A stretch of DNA of 64,000 nucleotides from JANNSO01 sp964485395 (GTDB lineage: Bacteria; Spirochaetota; Spirochaetia; Treponematales; UBA12059): assembly GCA_964485395.1 (NCBI GenBank), contig CAZAJF010000017.1:17321-81320 (forward strand), written 5' to 3'. The notes under the pieces were generated by a model. The model ran no database searches, was not told the origin of the DNA, and saw only the letters and a program-made list of their open reading frames with translations. Numbering within the stretch: the stretch's first letter is position 1; every line of letters begins with the position of its first letter. Positions 50,048 to 58,634 of this stretch are shown piece by piece. The position numbers and the translations under genes are program-made.

Positions 50048-50463
50048 TTTTTTGGGTCTGTCCGCTTTCCGTCTTCGTCTTTTTTCATCGCTTGGACAAT
50101 AAACGCTTCCATGCCTTGGTAATCTGTATTTTCTTCCCACCAAGCCTGTTCGAATTGGTAGTTGTTTTTTTCTAAAATTACCGTAAGAATTTCTGTAATA
50201 TGTTTCGCTTTGCCTATTGCAAACGACGTAATTTTATCCGTCATTTCCTTGGATAGAGCTTCAGCTTTTTCTGCATCTGCCCCTTCGACATCGTTTTGAA
50301 TTCGGGAAATAGTTTGAAGATATTCCCCGCAGAAAATCAGATACTCGCCATACATCGATCTAGCGCGTAAAGTAATCCGAGAAATCTCAAAGGCTTTTCC
50401 ACCGATCGTGATACTTACCGTATTAGCTGAATCGTCAAGATTTACTATTTTCTTTTCGTGCAT
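50032..50463 (-). CDS. Tail assembly chaperone (G type)
   Basis: The protein has 143 residues from ATG 50463, which follows GGAGGG by 3-4 nt. The body is helical (KEMTDKITSFAIGKAKHITE), preceded by SITIGGKAFEISRITLRARS. Its place between the tail tube and tape measure, with an overlapping second frame, is diagnostic of G/GT chaperones. Termination at 50032 gives the short form; slippage at 50047-50056 gives the long form. Confidence 0.85.
   Translation of the reverse strand: MHEKKIVNLDDSANTVSITIGGKAFEISRITLRARSMYGEYLIFCGEYLQTISRIQNDVEGADAEKAEALSKEMTDKITSFAIGKAKHITEILTVILEKNNYQFEQAWWEENTDYQGMEAFIVQAMKKDEDGKRTDPKKETES
50047..50056 (-). promoter_or_regulatory. Programmed -1 ribosomal frameshift site
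   Basis: CCCAAAAAAA on the minus strand, read in the G frame as (GA)C-CCA-AAA-AAA-G. Both C-CCA-AAA and A-AAA-AAA obey the X-XXY-YYZ rule. Slipping back one base continues AGA-AAC-GGA into the T frame. Confidence 0.85.
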
Positions 50464-50511
50464 ACTTCCCTCCGGAAACCGGGGCCTCATTTCTTCAGCC
50501 CCGGAAGGTGA

Positions 50512-51321
50512 TTAAATGTCGGTAATTCCGAACTCGTCTTCGATCTTGAACAACTGGTCAAGGTCCGACCGGGCCGTGTCGAGCTGGCCGGACATGGTCA
50601 CCTCGAGAATTGAGGGCTCGTCAGCGTCATAGCGTGGGAGACTGAAGGATAGCCCGCCGGAATTCACGGCCGCGTAGATGTACATAGTCCAGTACTTCCC
50701 GGTGTCCAGAAGCTTCCGGATACGCAGCGACCGAGGGGTGACGTCCACGGATGCCGAGCCTGCCGACAAGGTGCGCTTTGCGGCCGGCGTATAGGTGTAG
50801 GTGATCACGAGGTTGTACGCAACATCCGTGGCCGCCGTATCGATCACCATGATTCCCCATTTTCCGGAGGCGTCCTGCATGATGAAGTAGTCGGTCTGTT
50901 CAGCAAGAGCTCCGTTGTTTACAACGCTGACAGCGGTGGGAACTGTCCCTGCGCCTTGCTGATGCTCGAAGGCGTAGAATTTGTCGAATGCCCACGCCAG
51001 GGCGACAAGCGTCTGCGTTGCCCCGACTACAGGAGTGCCCGCAACAACTGCGTAGCTTCCTGCTCCGGAGAGAAGCTTCGCAATATTCGAAAGTTCCTGC
51101 TGCATAAGCGTGAAAGCAGCTTCCATCACCATGTTCTTAAAGAAGTTGAGTACGCCTTCCGCGCGTGATCCGGTTACTTTAACCGCATCATAGCTGAATG
51201 CCAGCGAGCCCTCGTTCATCGTGACGCCCAGATCAGTGTACACGTCAGGTACTGCGGGATCTGTTTGGATGGCTACCTCGTAGCCGACCGGCAGATGCAC
51301 CGCCTTGTAAGTGGTAGCCAT
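50512..51321 (-). CDS. Major tail tube protein
   Basis: The 269-residue beta-rich protein is without cysteines. TTYKAVHLPVGYEVAIQTDP begins it; RTLSAGSASVDVTPRSLRIR and EVTMSGQLDTARSDLDQLFK follow. Position immediately before the chaperone pair and after the tail-completion genes identifies it as the tube subunit. ATG follows GGAGG. Confidence 0.8.
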   Translation of the reverse strand: MATTYKAVHLPVGYEVAIQTDPAVPDVYTDLGVTMNEGSLAFSYDAVKVTGSRAEGVLNFFKNMVMEAAFTLMQQELSNIAKLLSGAGSYAVVAGTPVVGATQTLVALAWAFDKFYAFEHQQGAGTVPTAVSVVNNGALAEQTDYFIMQDASGKWGIMVIDTAATDVAYNLVITYTYTPAAKRTLSAGSASVDVTPRSLRIRKLLDTGKYWTMYIYAAVNSGGLSFSLPRYDADEPSILEVTMSGQLDTARSDLDQLFKIEDEFGITDI

Positions 51322-51737
51322 TAAAAGCCTCCTAAATTTTCGCCGCGATATCTAAAAGTGAAGCGCAAGAACTGGCCGAATAATTGTGGATCCGTTTCTG
51401 GCAACGCCCCCGAATCAATCAACTGCGACCAATTTATGTCTACGACTCCACCTGTTACTGTAATTTTTTCATGCAGGCGTTTGAATATTTTTTCAACGAT
51501 GTCTGCAATCCGTAATGCAGAAAACTTGTCCAAAGCCCAAACCGAAAATTGCACTGTAATACTGTCATAATCAGTGATGTATCCTTCCGTTGAGGTAACC
51601 TCGAAATAATGAACCTGCGGCCATGTATTTGTTACAATACCGCGCGCATATGCAATATTTTCCTTCACCAGCGCAGCCAAGGCTACCGAGGCGAAAAGTT
51701 TTACATTCATCGCTTCAAGTACGTGTTCTTTGCTCAT
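51321..51737 (-). CDS. Tail completion / terminator protein
   Basis: The 138-residue protein has VHYFEVTSTEGYITDYDSIT then VQFSVWALDKFSALRIADIV, a strand-helix pattern common to tail terminator proteins of the DUF3168 or gp17 kind. It lies between the HK97 gp10-like gene and the tube. Overlaps both by 1-4 nt. Confidence 0.65.
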   Translation of the reverse strand: MSKEHVLEAMNVKLFASVALAALVKENIAYARGIVTNTWPQVHYFEVTSTEGYITDYDSITVQFSVWALDKFSALRIADIVEKIFKRLHEKITVTGGVVDINWSQLIDSGALPETDPQLFGQFLRFTFRYRGENLGGF

Positions 51738-52162
51738 GCTCGCAATACCTTATCTGCCAGGTTATCGATGCGCGGCTTGGCTGCCTGGAATCCGGGTTCT
51801 GCAAATGGTTGGGCTTCCATCCCACTCGTCTTATGCCAATCCCCTGCTTCATCTTTATAGAACCATGGTATTTTTTTAGCCTTAGAACCTCCTCCTTCTG
51901 GCTTCGCATGAATGCCTGTTCCGTACTCTATAAAGGGACCGTGCTTCGCAGTGGGTCCTGTTTCGCTTGTCGCTTTTCCGTCCTCAACAAATGCCTGCGT
52001 CATGATAGAGTTAATCAAATCCCCGCTATCGATCGGCGCCCTTGCCGCCATTTCCCCGCGGATAATCTCCCCACCTTGCGTAACCAAAGAAAGCTGTTTT
52101 ACCTGGAGGTCTTTGATAAGTTCTTTAGAAAAATCCTTGACCTCGATTTTAACTTTGATCAT
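51734..52162 (-). CDS. HK97 gp10-like head-tail protein
   Basis: The 142-residue protein has GEMAARAPIDSGDLINSIMT and GPFIEYGTGIHA, then MEAQPFAEPGFQAAKPRIDN. This matches the gp10 family motif of a small tail-joining protein (AP.DTG.L..SI...Y..YVE.GT....P.PF..PA). Overlaps adjoining genes by 4 nt. Confidence 0.85.
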   Translation of the reverse strand: MIKVKIEVKDFSKELIKDLQVKQLSLVTQGGEIIRGEMAARAPIDSGDLINSIMTQAFVEDGKATSETGPTAKHGPFIEYGTGIHAKPEGGGSKAKKIPWFYKDEAGDWHKTSGMEAQPFAEPGFQAAKPRIDNLADKVLRA

Positions 52163-52473
52163 TGCTGCGCCTTGGTATCGATGTAATCGATGTTCTTGTA
52201 CATGGATCCAGCGGGGATATAGATGATGTCGTAAAGCACATCGCCTATTTTTATCTGATCAGCAATTGAAAACGAGACGTATCGAGGAAAGTAAAAAATC
52301 CGCAAGCCAGTATTACCAGCATCGCGCCCAGCGCGCACGTTCTCCGCAGCCGCCATACTCCTATAGGAACACTTGAAAGATCGTTCTTGTACGAACGTAG
52401 GCAAGGTTCCAAAGGTTTTTGGGTCAGCCGGGACGTACCGCATTTTGTAAGCCGTATCGCGCAACTGGTTCAT
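52159..52473 (-). CDS. Head closure protein
   Basis: The protein has 104 residues from ATG 52473, which overlaps the previous stop by 4 nt; a longer frame to 52608 is an artefact. PTFVQERSFKCSYRSMAAAE then a beta-rich DQIKIGDVLYDIIYIPAGS is the form of SPP1 gp16/HK97 gp9-like stopper proteins that seal the connector after packaging. Confidence 0.65.
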   Translation of the reverse strand: MNQLRDTAYKMRYVPADPKTFGTLPTFVQERSFKCSYRSMAAAENVRAGRDAGNTGLRIFYFPRYVSFSIADQIKIGDVLYDIIYIPAGSMYKNIDYIDTKAQQ

Positions 52474-52973
52474 TTCGGCCTCGAGTACTGTTCGATGGTC
52501 CCGACGATGGAACGCGGGTATCCGTAAACCTTGTCGTCGTGCGTAACCGACCGATCGCCTACGCTTTCGCTTTTCTCCCCACGGCCTTGATAAGAGCCAA
52601 GCTCGCAAAGATAGCAGACCATTTCGGCAGCGTCGTAGTCGGACGATTCCGGATAAATGATGGTGATTTCGTCGTCATCGAGTTCGAACGGTATCCCTCG
52701 AATGGCGAGATAATCTTTTTCAGCCCGGGGAATCGTCCGGATAATTCTTGCATCGTCTCTTGTTAAAAGCGACCAGGTATAAGACGCCGGGGTGGCGCCG
52801 GCCGCGGGGGTAATGACTGTCAGCTCGTAGGTTTTTCCATACGTCGCCGAATCAGCATCATTGTCGAGCCAGACGTCACCAAGAACGCCCGCGTCCGTTG
52901 TTTCCGGAGCGCCTTCCTCCGCACGAGTATAGAGGTCGGCTTGAATCTTGACGGACGCGAGCGTGGTAATCAT
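52470..52973 (-). CDS. Head-tail connector (adaptor) protein
   Basis: The 167-residue protein has an inserted beta-rich module (residues 25-80) inside a helical gp6-like scaffold; DYDAAEMVCYLCELGSYQGR and RTIPRAEKDYLAIRGIPFEL are the conserved helices. It probably forms the ring below the portal. Overlaps both neighbours. Confidence 0.6.
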   Translation of the reverse strand: MITTLASVKIQADLYTRAEEGAPETTDAGVLGDVWLDNDADSATYGKTYELTVITPAAGATPASYTWSLLTRDDARIIRTIPRAEKDYLAIRGIPFELDDDEITIIYPESSDYDAAEMVCYLCELGSYQGRGEKSESVGDRSVTHDDKVYGYPRSIVGTIEQYSRPK

Positions 52974-53521
52974 CCTACTATCTCCTCATACCAGAAAGCG
53001 TGGAGACTTAAGGCCTTGGCCGCTCCCGCGAGATTTCGGGCTCGTATGATTGTTGTGGTTGCTGGTTTCAGGATTATTTCAAGGTCGGAATCAAGAAGTC
53101 CACCTTGGCCTGCCCCATTACCACCCCCACCAAAAAGATATGGCCCTTCGATAACCGTTCCATTGGCAATACCCGTCGGATTTGATTTCACGACGAGCGT
53201 GGTTGCTTTTGGAGTGCCTGTCCTTCTGCGATTCTGCGGAGCCAAAGCGGTAATCCCGGTTGTCACCGTCGGAGCTTCAACAACTTCGAAAGAGGCAATG
53301 CCTCCCTCGCACCACGCGATTACTTTTTTTAAATGGATCGCCGCTACGTTGGCAGCCGGAGCAATTAGCTCAAGGTAGAGGTATCCATCATCTGCAATCC
53401 CTTCAGCGGAATTTGCGACGGTATAACCGATGCCTTGGTGAATTGCCTCATGGTCAGACGACATCTCGACCACAGCTCCGGTAAATGCGTCCCTCGGGAT
53501 GTCTACGCCATGAGACGTCAT
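52970..53521 (-). CDS. Phage structural protein, unknown
   Basis: The 183-residue beta-rich protein has a Gly-rich turn (PYLFGGGGNGAGQGGLLDSD) and TTIIRARNLAGAAKALSLHA near its end. Its place between connector and head genes suggests a virion component such as a decoration or neck fibre. ATG follows a GAGG. No family recognised. Confidence 0.6.
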   Translation of the reverse strand: MTSHGVDIPRDAFTGAVVEMSSDHEAIHQGIGYTVANSAEGIADDGYLYLELIAPAANVAAIHLKKVIAWCEGGIASFEVVEAPTVTTGITALAPQNRRRTGTPKATTLVVKSNPTGIANGTVIEGPYLFGGGGNGAGQGGLLDSDLEIILKPATTTIIRARNLAGAAKALSLHAFWYEEIVG

Positions 53522-53524
53522 TGA

Positions 53525-53770
53525 TTACTCCTCGTCCTTGCCGGACTCGGCTTCGTCGATTGCCGTCTGCAGGCGTTCAACGCTCCAGCGCTTGAGTACG
53601 GACGCAGTACCAAGCTTGAGCTCCAGTGCCTTCTCGATCAGCTCGTCCTTGCCGGACTCGGCTTCAACCCCAAAGAGCTCATGCTTCTCAGGGTTATAGT
53701 CGCTTTTGTTTATGGTGGCGTACCCTGCTCGATTGGCTTTTACGACCTTTACGGTTTCGATGTCTGCCAT
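53525..53770 (-). CDS. Small phage head-region protein with a LEM-like helix
   Basis: The 81-residue protein contains ESGKDELIEKALELKLGTAS and VERLQTAIDEAESGKDEE, in which ESGKDE occurs twice. The helical half looks like HeH/LEM-like domains found in phage head proteins. Short spacing (1 nt) to the upstream gene. Role unknown. Confidence 0.6.
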   Translation of the reverse strand: MADIETVKVVKANRAGYATINKSDYNPEKHELFGVEAESGKDELIEKALELKLGTASVLKRWSVERLQTAIDEAESGKDEE

Positions 53771-53771
53771 G

Positions 53772-54203
53772 TTATATTCTCCTTGCCCAGAAGCTTATTA
53801 CGCCTCTGTCTGCGGCATTGGCCGCGTCCACGGTTATCGTGTCGCCTGCTGCGAGAGTAAGATACGCACGATTTGCCACGACTGCTCCCGCACTCATGCG
53901 GGTCTTAACTCCGTCCACGGCGCAAGCAATCGCAGTGCACATGAGAAGGTTCCCGTTCTTGTACGGGGACAATGTGCCGCCGCCGGAAGTAGCGTACGCA
54001 AGGACGTCGATATCCGTGACGCGCATGGCGTAAGGAGCGGTGAACACGGTAGGATTTCCGGTCGAGTCTGCCGCGATCTCTGCCTCGATAAGGATAGGCG
54101 CATAGTCCTGCGTTTCTTTTACGGACGCCCACGCCTGAACGCGCTGATTTTCGGGATTGGACTTGTCAAGGCGCGTCACTTGCGCAGTAGTAAGTCTTGC
54201 CAT
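53772..54203 (-). CDS. Head decoration/fibre-like protein
   Basis: The 143-residue beta-rich protein has YAMRVTDIDVLAYATSGGGT and AYLTLAAGDTITVDAANAAD. It directly follows the coat gene after a hairpin, as capsid decoration proteins often do. ATG follows GAGGAG by 6 nt. Family not certain. Confidence 0.6.
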   Translation of the reverse strand: MARLTTAQVTRLDKSNPENQRVQAWASVKETQDYAPILIEAEIAADSTGNPTVFTAPYAMRVTDIDVLAYATSGGGTLSPYKNGNLLMCTAIACAVDGVKTRMSAGAVVANRAYLTLAAGDTITVDAANAADRGVISFWARRI

Positions 54204-54219
54204 TTTACACTCCTCAAAG

Positions 54220-54249
54220 ACGAGGAAGGAAGCGTAGTTCCTTCCTCGT
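54220..54249 (-). terminator. Hairpin after the major capsid gene
   Basis: ACGAGGAAGGAA and TTCCTTCCTCGT form a perfect 12-bp stem with loop CTACGC, 10 nt after the coat stop. Only a short T-stretch follows (TCTTTGAG), so partial termination or mRNA processing is likely; it could raise coat expression over the genes downstream. Confidence 0.7.
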
Positions 54250-54258
54250 TAAATTTTA

Positions 54259-55404
54259 TTACCCCAGGATGAGCGCTACGTGCTCGCTCTGGACCGTCTT
54301 GAAGCCCCATGCGAGGTGCATCTCGAAGGAGCGCTGGCCGTACTGCGCGATGTCCAACATCAGGTAGGTCATGCCGAACGAATCGGAAATGAGCATCTGG
54401 TTGATAGTGGGGTTCGCGGGCATGAGGGGCGGGCGCATGATGCCGACTACCGCGTTGCGCTCGAAGGCGAGACACGGGGTATAGTCGGCGCCAAGGGTCC
54501 CTTCTACAGTATCCGCGAGGGTCGCACGCAGGCCGGGGCGATTCAAAACGATGTTGCCTGCAGCAGCGCCAGAAGCGGAAGCAGAATCGATCACGTACTT
54601 GTTAGTGTCTCCTGCCCAGGTTACAACGTCGCCAGCCAGGATGGTCCCGGAGTCGGAACCATCCACAACGATGGTTTTGTCACCGATTGCATATCCTCCA
54701 CCCAGGTTCACATCGAATCCGGTTGCGGTGCCTTTTACATGCTTGGCAATACCGGCGGAGTCTCGGAGGCCGAACCCAAACTGGCGACCCATAAGTCCGG
54801 ACCTGCGTTCAGCATCGCTGCCCGCGGCGTAAGCCAGCTGGAAGGTACCGAGCTTCTGAAGATTCGCAACTGCGGCCGGGCTGAGCACGAGCTGAGCGTC
54901 GGCAAATGGAGTACCGTTCGCGCGGAGCAGCGCACGTACATCGACAATGAGATCCATGTCGGTTGCGAAAGGGGTGGTTGCCGCAACGCCAACGGCTCTG
55001 GATGCGCCTTTCTTGATGGCCAGCGCACAATCCTGCTCCGCCTCATTTCGGAGGGCTCGCATTGCCTGGAGCGCCCACTGACGCACCCATTCCTGATAAT
55101 TCCCACCGTTCTCCAGCGACCGGATCTGCTCGCCCGTCAGCACCATGCTGTTTTTCTGGGACTTGTCGATGGTCACCGAAATTGCGCCAGCAGTTACGCT
55201 GGTTCCTTCCGGGGTGACATTCGCAGCGGCGAAGTTGGTGTTTGCCTGGACAGGGGCATACGGTATTTTTACCGAGTCACCCTTGGCAACCCCCTTGTCC
55301 GAGAACGAGGAATTGATCGCCGCGATCGCGCCGAACGGTTCCGCAGAGACTTCCTGAGCCGCGCTGAAAAGCGTCGGGGCAAGAGCTGTAAGTACACTAG
55401 CCAT
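54259..55404 (-). CDS. Major capsid protein, P22 coat type
   Basis: The 381-residue coat protein of the HK97 fold has PFGAIAAINSSFSDKGVAKG, then VRQWALQAMRALRNEAEQDC, then a beta-rich insertion at about 220-310 (GYAIGDKTIVVDGSDSG, GNIVLNRPGLRATLADTVEG) like the extra I-domain of P22 gp5. The end contains SFGMTYLMLDIAQYGQRSFE and LAWGFKTVQSEHVALIL. It assembles on the scaffold encoded 9 nt upstream. Confidence 0.85.
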   Translation of the reverse strand: MASVLTALAPTLFSAAQEVSAEPFGAIAAINSSFSDKGVAKGDSVKIPYAPVQANTNFAAANVTPEGTSVTAGAISVTIDKSQKNSMVLTGEQIRSLENGGNYQEWVRQWALQAMRALRNEAEQDCALAIKKGASRAVGVAATTPFATDMDLIVDVRALLRANGTPFADAQLVLSPAAVANLQKLGTFQLAYAAGSDAERRSGLMGRQFGFGLRDSAGIAKHVKGTATGFDVNLGGGYAIGDKTIVVDGSDSGTILAGDVVTWAGDTNKYVIDSASASGAAAGNIVLNRPGLRATLADTVEGTLGADYTPCLAFERNAVVGIMRPPLMPANPTINQMLISDSFGMTYLMLDIAQYGQRSFEMHLAWGFKTVQSEHVALILG

Positions 55405-55413
55405 AGTTTCTCC

Positions 55414-56028
55414 TTACTCGAGGATCCCGCCCTTTGCAAAAAATGCAGAGCGGGCTTTTGGATCCATTTTGTTAAATTCTGCCTCCGTGATTTTATTCAC
55501 GGTGGAAGAACCTGCCGGAGGCGGATTACCGCCATACTTCAATTTGTTCTCAAGGTCGGCGAGCTTTGCAGCGGTCGCCTTGCTTTCCGTGGCCAGGATG
55601 GTGAGGACGTCTTCAGCGTCCGGAAGCGCGTAAAGCCTTTCAGCTTTCAGAGGGTCATAACCGAGTTCGGCAGCCTTCTTGCGCAGCGCATCTTTTTTCT
55701 GCGTGTGCAAATCCGCCGTCTTCCTCTCGGCCAGTTCCGATTCAAGCGCCTTCAGGCGTTTCTGTTCCGGCGTCTCATCTTTCGGCGCAAGCTCCTTGCG
55801 AATCTTGTCTTCGCGCTCGAGCAGAAGGGCTTCCATGTCTTTATCCTTGAAATTCTTGAAACGTGCTTCCACCACCGGAGTCGCGACCTTGTCGGTCAGG
55901 CTCTGCGATTTCTTCACGATGTCGAGAACTAGGTCGTCGGTGGGAACCACATACGCCTTAGTCTTCTCGGAAAATTCTGCCCTCTTGTCTTCGGGCACAT
56001 ATGCCAAAAGATCATCCTGTAATGCCAT
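55414..56028 (-). CDS. Capsid scaffolding protein
   Basis: The 204-residue highly charged protein has a central coiled coil (about 55-110, LEREDKIRKELAPKDETPEQ, ESELAERKTADLHTQKKDAL), an unstructured Pro/Ser stretch and a short C-terminal helical end (TEAEFNKMDPKARSAFFAKG) that would bind the coat. No protease domain is present, so it may be released intact as in P22. Confidence 0.82.
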   Translation of the reverse strand: MALQDDLLAYVPEDKRAEFSEKTKAYVVPTDDLVLDIVKKSQSLTDKVATPVVEARFKNFKDKDMEALLLEREDKIRKELAPKDETPEQKRLKALESELAERKTADLHTQKKDALRKKAAELGYDPLKAERLYALPDAEDVLTILATESKATAAKLADLENKLKYGGNPPPAGSSTVNKITEAEFNKMDPKARSAFFAKGGILE

Positions 56029-56101
56029 GGTAATCTCCTGTCACCGCGCGAAATGCTCCCCGCGATGCGTGTATGTTAAGCCGATCGTGCGACCAGCCTG
56101 T

Positions 56102-57079
56102 TCACATCTTCTTTCTCGCTGCGCGGACTTCTTTCACTGGGATTGCCCCTCCGCGATCAAGCCGCTGCTTGAATGTTTCATAGGGGACAATCCCTTCCCC
56201 GCGGATCCTGCGTTCCTTCGGCTGCTCTCCATCAATAATCGTGATCGTCGTGCATCGACAGTGAATGTCCTCTTTCGCAACTCCTGTCATACGTGGTGCC
56301 GGTCCTGTTGCGTCGCCCAAGTGAAAAATGCCGTCCTTATCTGCGTACTCTCCGTCCATTTCGATATGAGATGCGCGGGTCCTTGAATCAATCGCGGATT
56401 GCCACATTTTCTCGTAAGGTACTTCGAGCTCATCGAGCAATTTCAACTGATCAAGATACGCTTGAGACTGAATGCGTCCTGCTTCAGTCCTTGCGACGCG
56501 CAGAGCATTCCCATAGGCGCGATCGGTAACATCTACAAGCAGCGATGCAATTTTTGTATAAGACAGCCCCTGATTGAGTGCGCGCGTAACGGTGTCAAGA
56601 ATTTCCTGTGCAAACATTCCAAGGTTTTCCCGCACTGTTGCATCAAAAGCCTTCCCGTAAAAATCAGAATACAAAGCCTCTGCAAGAAGTCGTACTTTTG
56701 CGCCGCCTGTCAGGGGCAGGCCGTACCCTTGTTGATACGCCCATGCAAAGCCATCGTACTGCGTCGTGTAAATTGCAGATCCTGCATTTTCAAGATTTGA
56801 AATATCTTTCACGGCCGCAAGATTCGCTTCGGAAATGATCGCCTGAGAAAGCTTTTCCATCCTGCCGTACTTATAAGCTTCTGCTTTTGAAACGTACATA
56901 ACATTCCCAACATCAGCGCTTTTTTTTGGGGAAACGGCGACAACATCCCAAAGGTTTCTCACTTCCTCAAGCACGTGTTTCCTGGCTCCAACATAAACGC
57001 CGGCTGTTGCGGTATCCAATTCGACAAACGCTTCTTCGATGAGTTTTGATACTGTGTCGAGAAGCGTCTGCGCGGTCAT
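56102..57079 (-). CDS. Minor head protein (SPP1 gp7 / Mu F type)
   Basis: The 325-residue protein has the family's C-terminal motif: NALRVARTEAGRIQSQAYLD, then KMWQSAIDSRTRASHIEMDG and DIHCRCTTITI, holding His and Cys residues. It is a minor capsid component injected or needed with the portal. No ADP-ribosyltransferase domain follows. The start overlaps a 50-residue gene. Confidence 0.88.
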   Translation of the reverse strand: MTAQTLLDTVSKLIEEAFVELDTATAGVYVGARKHVLEEVRNLWDVVAVSPKKSADVGNVMYVSKAEAYKYGRMEKLSQAIISEANLAAVKDISNLENAGSAIYTTQYDGFAWAYQQGYGLPLTGGAKVRLLAEALYSDFYGKAFDATVRENLGMFAQEILDTVTRALNQGLSYTKIASLLVDVTDRAYGNALRVARTEAGRIQSQAYLDQLKLLDELEVPYEKMWQSAIDSRTRASHIEMDGEYADKDGIFHLGDATGPAPRMTGVAKEDIHCRCTTITIIDGEQPKERRIRGEGIVPYETFKQRLDRGGAIPVKEVRAARKKM

Positions 57080-57228
57080 TTTCTTTTAACTCCCTTGATC
57101 ACCATCCATGCAAAGGCAAGACGGCGTGAAAACTTGTCGGTCATTACTTCACGCATCGCGTTTCGAAGTATGGTCTGGCGCTCTTTGTTCATGAGGGCAC
57201 GCGCGACGTGGGCTACTCTCTCTCTCAT
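57076..57228 (-). CDS. Small basic phage protein (50 residues)
   Basis: ATG at 57228 overlaps the portal stop (ATGA), and its own TGA overlaps the start of the minor head gene (ATGA), so it is coupled at both ends. The product has a helical, strongly basic composition (MRERVAHVARALMNKERQTI, then FSRRLAFAWMVIKGVKRK). It is too short for most gene callers. Possibly portal- or DNA-associated. Confidence 0.7.
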   Translation of the reverse strand: MRERVAHVARALMNKERQTILRNAMREVMTDKFSRRLAFAWMVIKGVKRK

Positions 57229-58622
57229 ACGATTACTTCCTCCGTTTTCTTGGGGTCTGCTGCAGGATTTTCCGCAGGAATGATTCCTGGTAATTTCGGC
57301 GCCATTGCAGCCAAGCGCTCGAGCTCAACTTCAACGCTCGGGACAAGATCAGAAGGGAATAGCCCGAGAATGGTTTCGTCGGACAAGACGCCTTTCAGAT
57401 TCCCAACGATGACGGATAGGCTCTCAAGATCGGTAGGGATATTCCTCTTCCAGCTGATCGTTACTTCTTCGGGTTGGATTTTCTTCAAGCTCTTCATGAC
57501 GTTTCCGATGAGCATAAGACGGCGCTGTAATCCCTTCGAAAAATACGCCTCGATATCAGCGGAGAGGAATTCCATCGGAAGCAGTTTCATTTTGTAGGCA
57601 ATGCCAGTGACGGCCGTGCCAGCTTTTACATCGTTGGGATTTATTACCATGGCGAGGTCATAGATAAGCCGCTCGATGCGATCAGCGGCTTCTGCAGCTT
57701 CATCACCGCGAGAAGGCTTCACCAGGAAGTCAACAGCGTCAGTAACGCTCGTTGTATTCCCGTCTGCATTCAATCCATCGAATACGCGAACCTCATTGAT
57801 TTTATCCAAATCAGTTTTTCCGCGTTCATCTTTGTTTTTATTATCAAGGCGCTTGAGCATGCGTAGATATGCATTGGCGAATCGCTCCATGTCGTTCGCA
57901 TAATTGCTTGATATAATTTTATCGTGCTCGTCGATCAATGCAAGCACAGCTTTAAAAATCGGAAGGTCATCCATCGTCACCGAATAGACGCTTACGGGAA
58001 CGTCGCCGAATGGATGCTCTTTGCTTTCATCAGCAAGGCGAGTCCATTCGCCGTCTGATTTATAATCAACAACAAATCTGTCAGCGTAATAAATAGTTCG
58101 CGTATATGTTTTCGCAAAATCTCCTGAGCTTTCGTCCTCATTGCAGACCTGGTGGACAAACGCTATGAGCTTGCGGTCGAGAGTGTCATCGTAAACAGGA
58201 AATCCTGTACCCGGAGCGATGCGGTATAATTTTATTTTCTTTGCTTCAGAATCCATGCGCTGCACTTCAAAGGAAAGCCCGTTTGTCATAGCATCAGACG
58301 CAAGCTCGGCCGTAATAAGAGGCTCGTTGTTGTCCTTGAATATTGGATTTAGCTGATTGATATAATCATTTTCGGTTTTGTAGGTTATGCATCCCGCCTT
58401 GAACATATAACCCTTGACGGTTGTCACAATCTTGCGTGGGAACGGACACGGAACACGGTTATCAGGCTTTGTTTTTTCAACCGCGTCGATGATCGGTGGA
58501 TTGTCGCCCTTGTAATAGCGCAGGTATTTTTTATATGTTGAAGCCATCACGGACATGGCGCTTTCTATTCGCAGAAGTTGAGTTGCGCTTAATTCTTTGC
58601 CATCGTCAGAAAGTAACTTCAT
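57225..58622 (-). CDS. Portal protein
   Basis: The 465-residue SPP1 gp6-type portal has a helical N-terminus (ESAMSVMASTYKKYLRYYKG), the KPDNRVPCPFPRKIVTTVKG segment, ALIDEHDKIISSNYANDMER and a core with SGVAYKMKLLPMEF-like GIAYKMKLLPMEFLSADIEA. It forms the dodecameric DNA entry ring. The end has an Ala/Pro-rich tail. Starts 12 nt after the terminase stop. Confidence 0.92.
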   Translation of the reverse strand: MKLLSDDGKELSATQLLRIESAMSVMASTYKKYLRYYKGDNPPIIDAVEKTKPDNRVPCPFPRKIVTTVKGYMFKAGCITYKTENDYINQLNPIFKDNNEPLITAELASDAMTNGLSFEVQRMDSEAKKIKLYRIAPGTGFPVYDDTLDRKLIAFVHQVCNEDESSGDFAKTYTRTIYYADRFVVDYKSDGEWTRLADESKEHPFGDVPVSVYSVTMDDLPIFKAVLALIDEHDKIISSNYANDMERFANAYLRMLKRLDNKNKDERGKTDLDKINEVRVFDGLNADGNTTSVTDAVDFLVKPSRGDEAAEAADRIERLIYDLAMVINPNDVKAGTAVTGIAYKMKLLPMEFLSADIEAYFSKGLQRRLMLIGNVMKSLKKIQPEEVTISWKRNIPTDLESLSVIVGNLKGVLSDETILGLFPSDLVPSVEVELERLAAMAPKLPGIIPAENPAADPKKTEEVIV

Positions 58623-58634
58623 GCTCCGCCTTTC

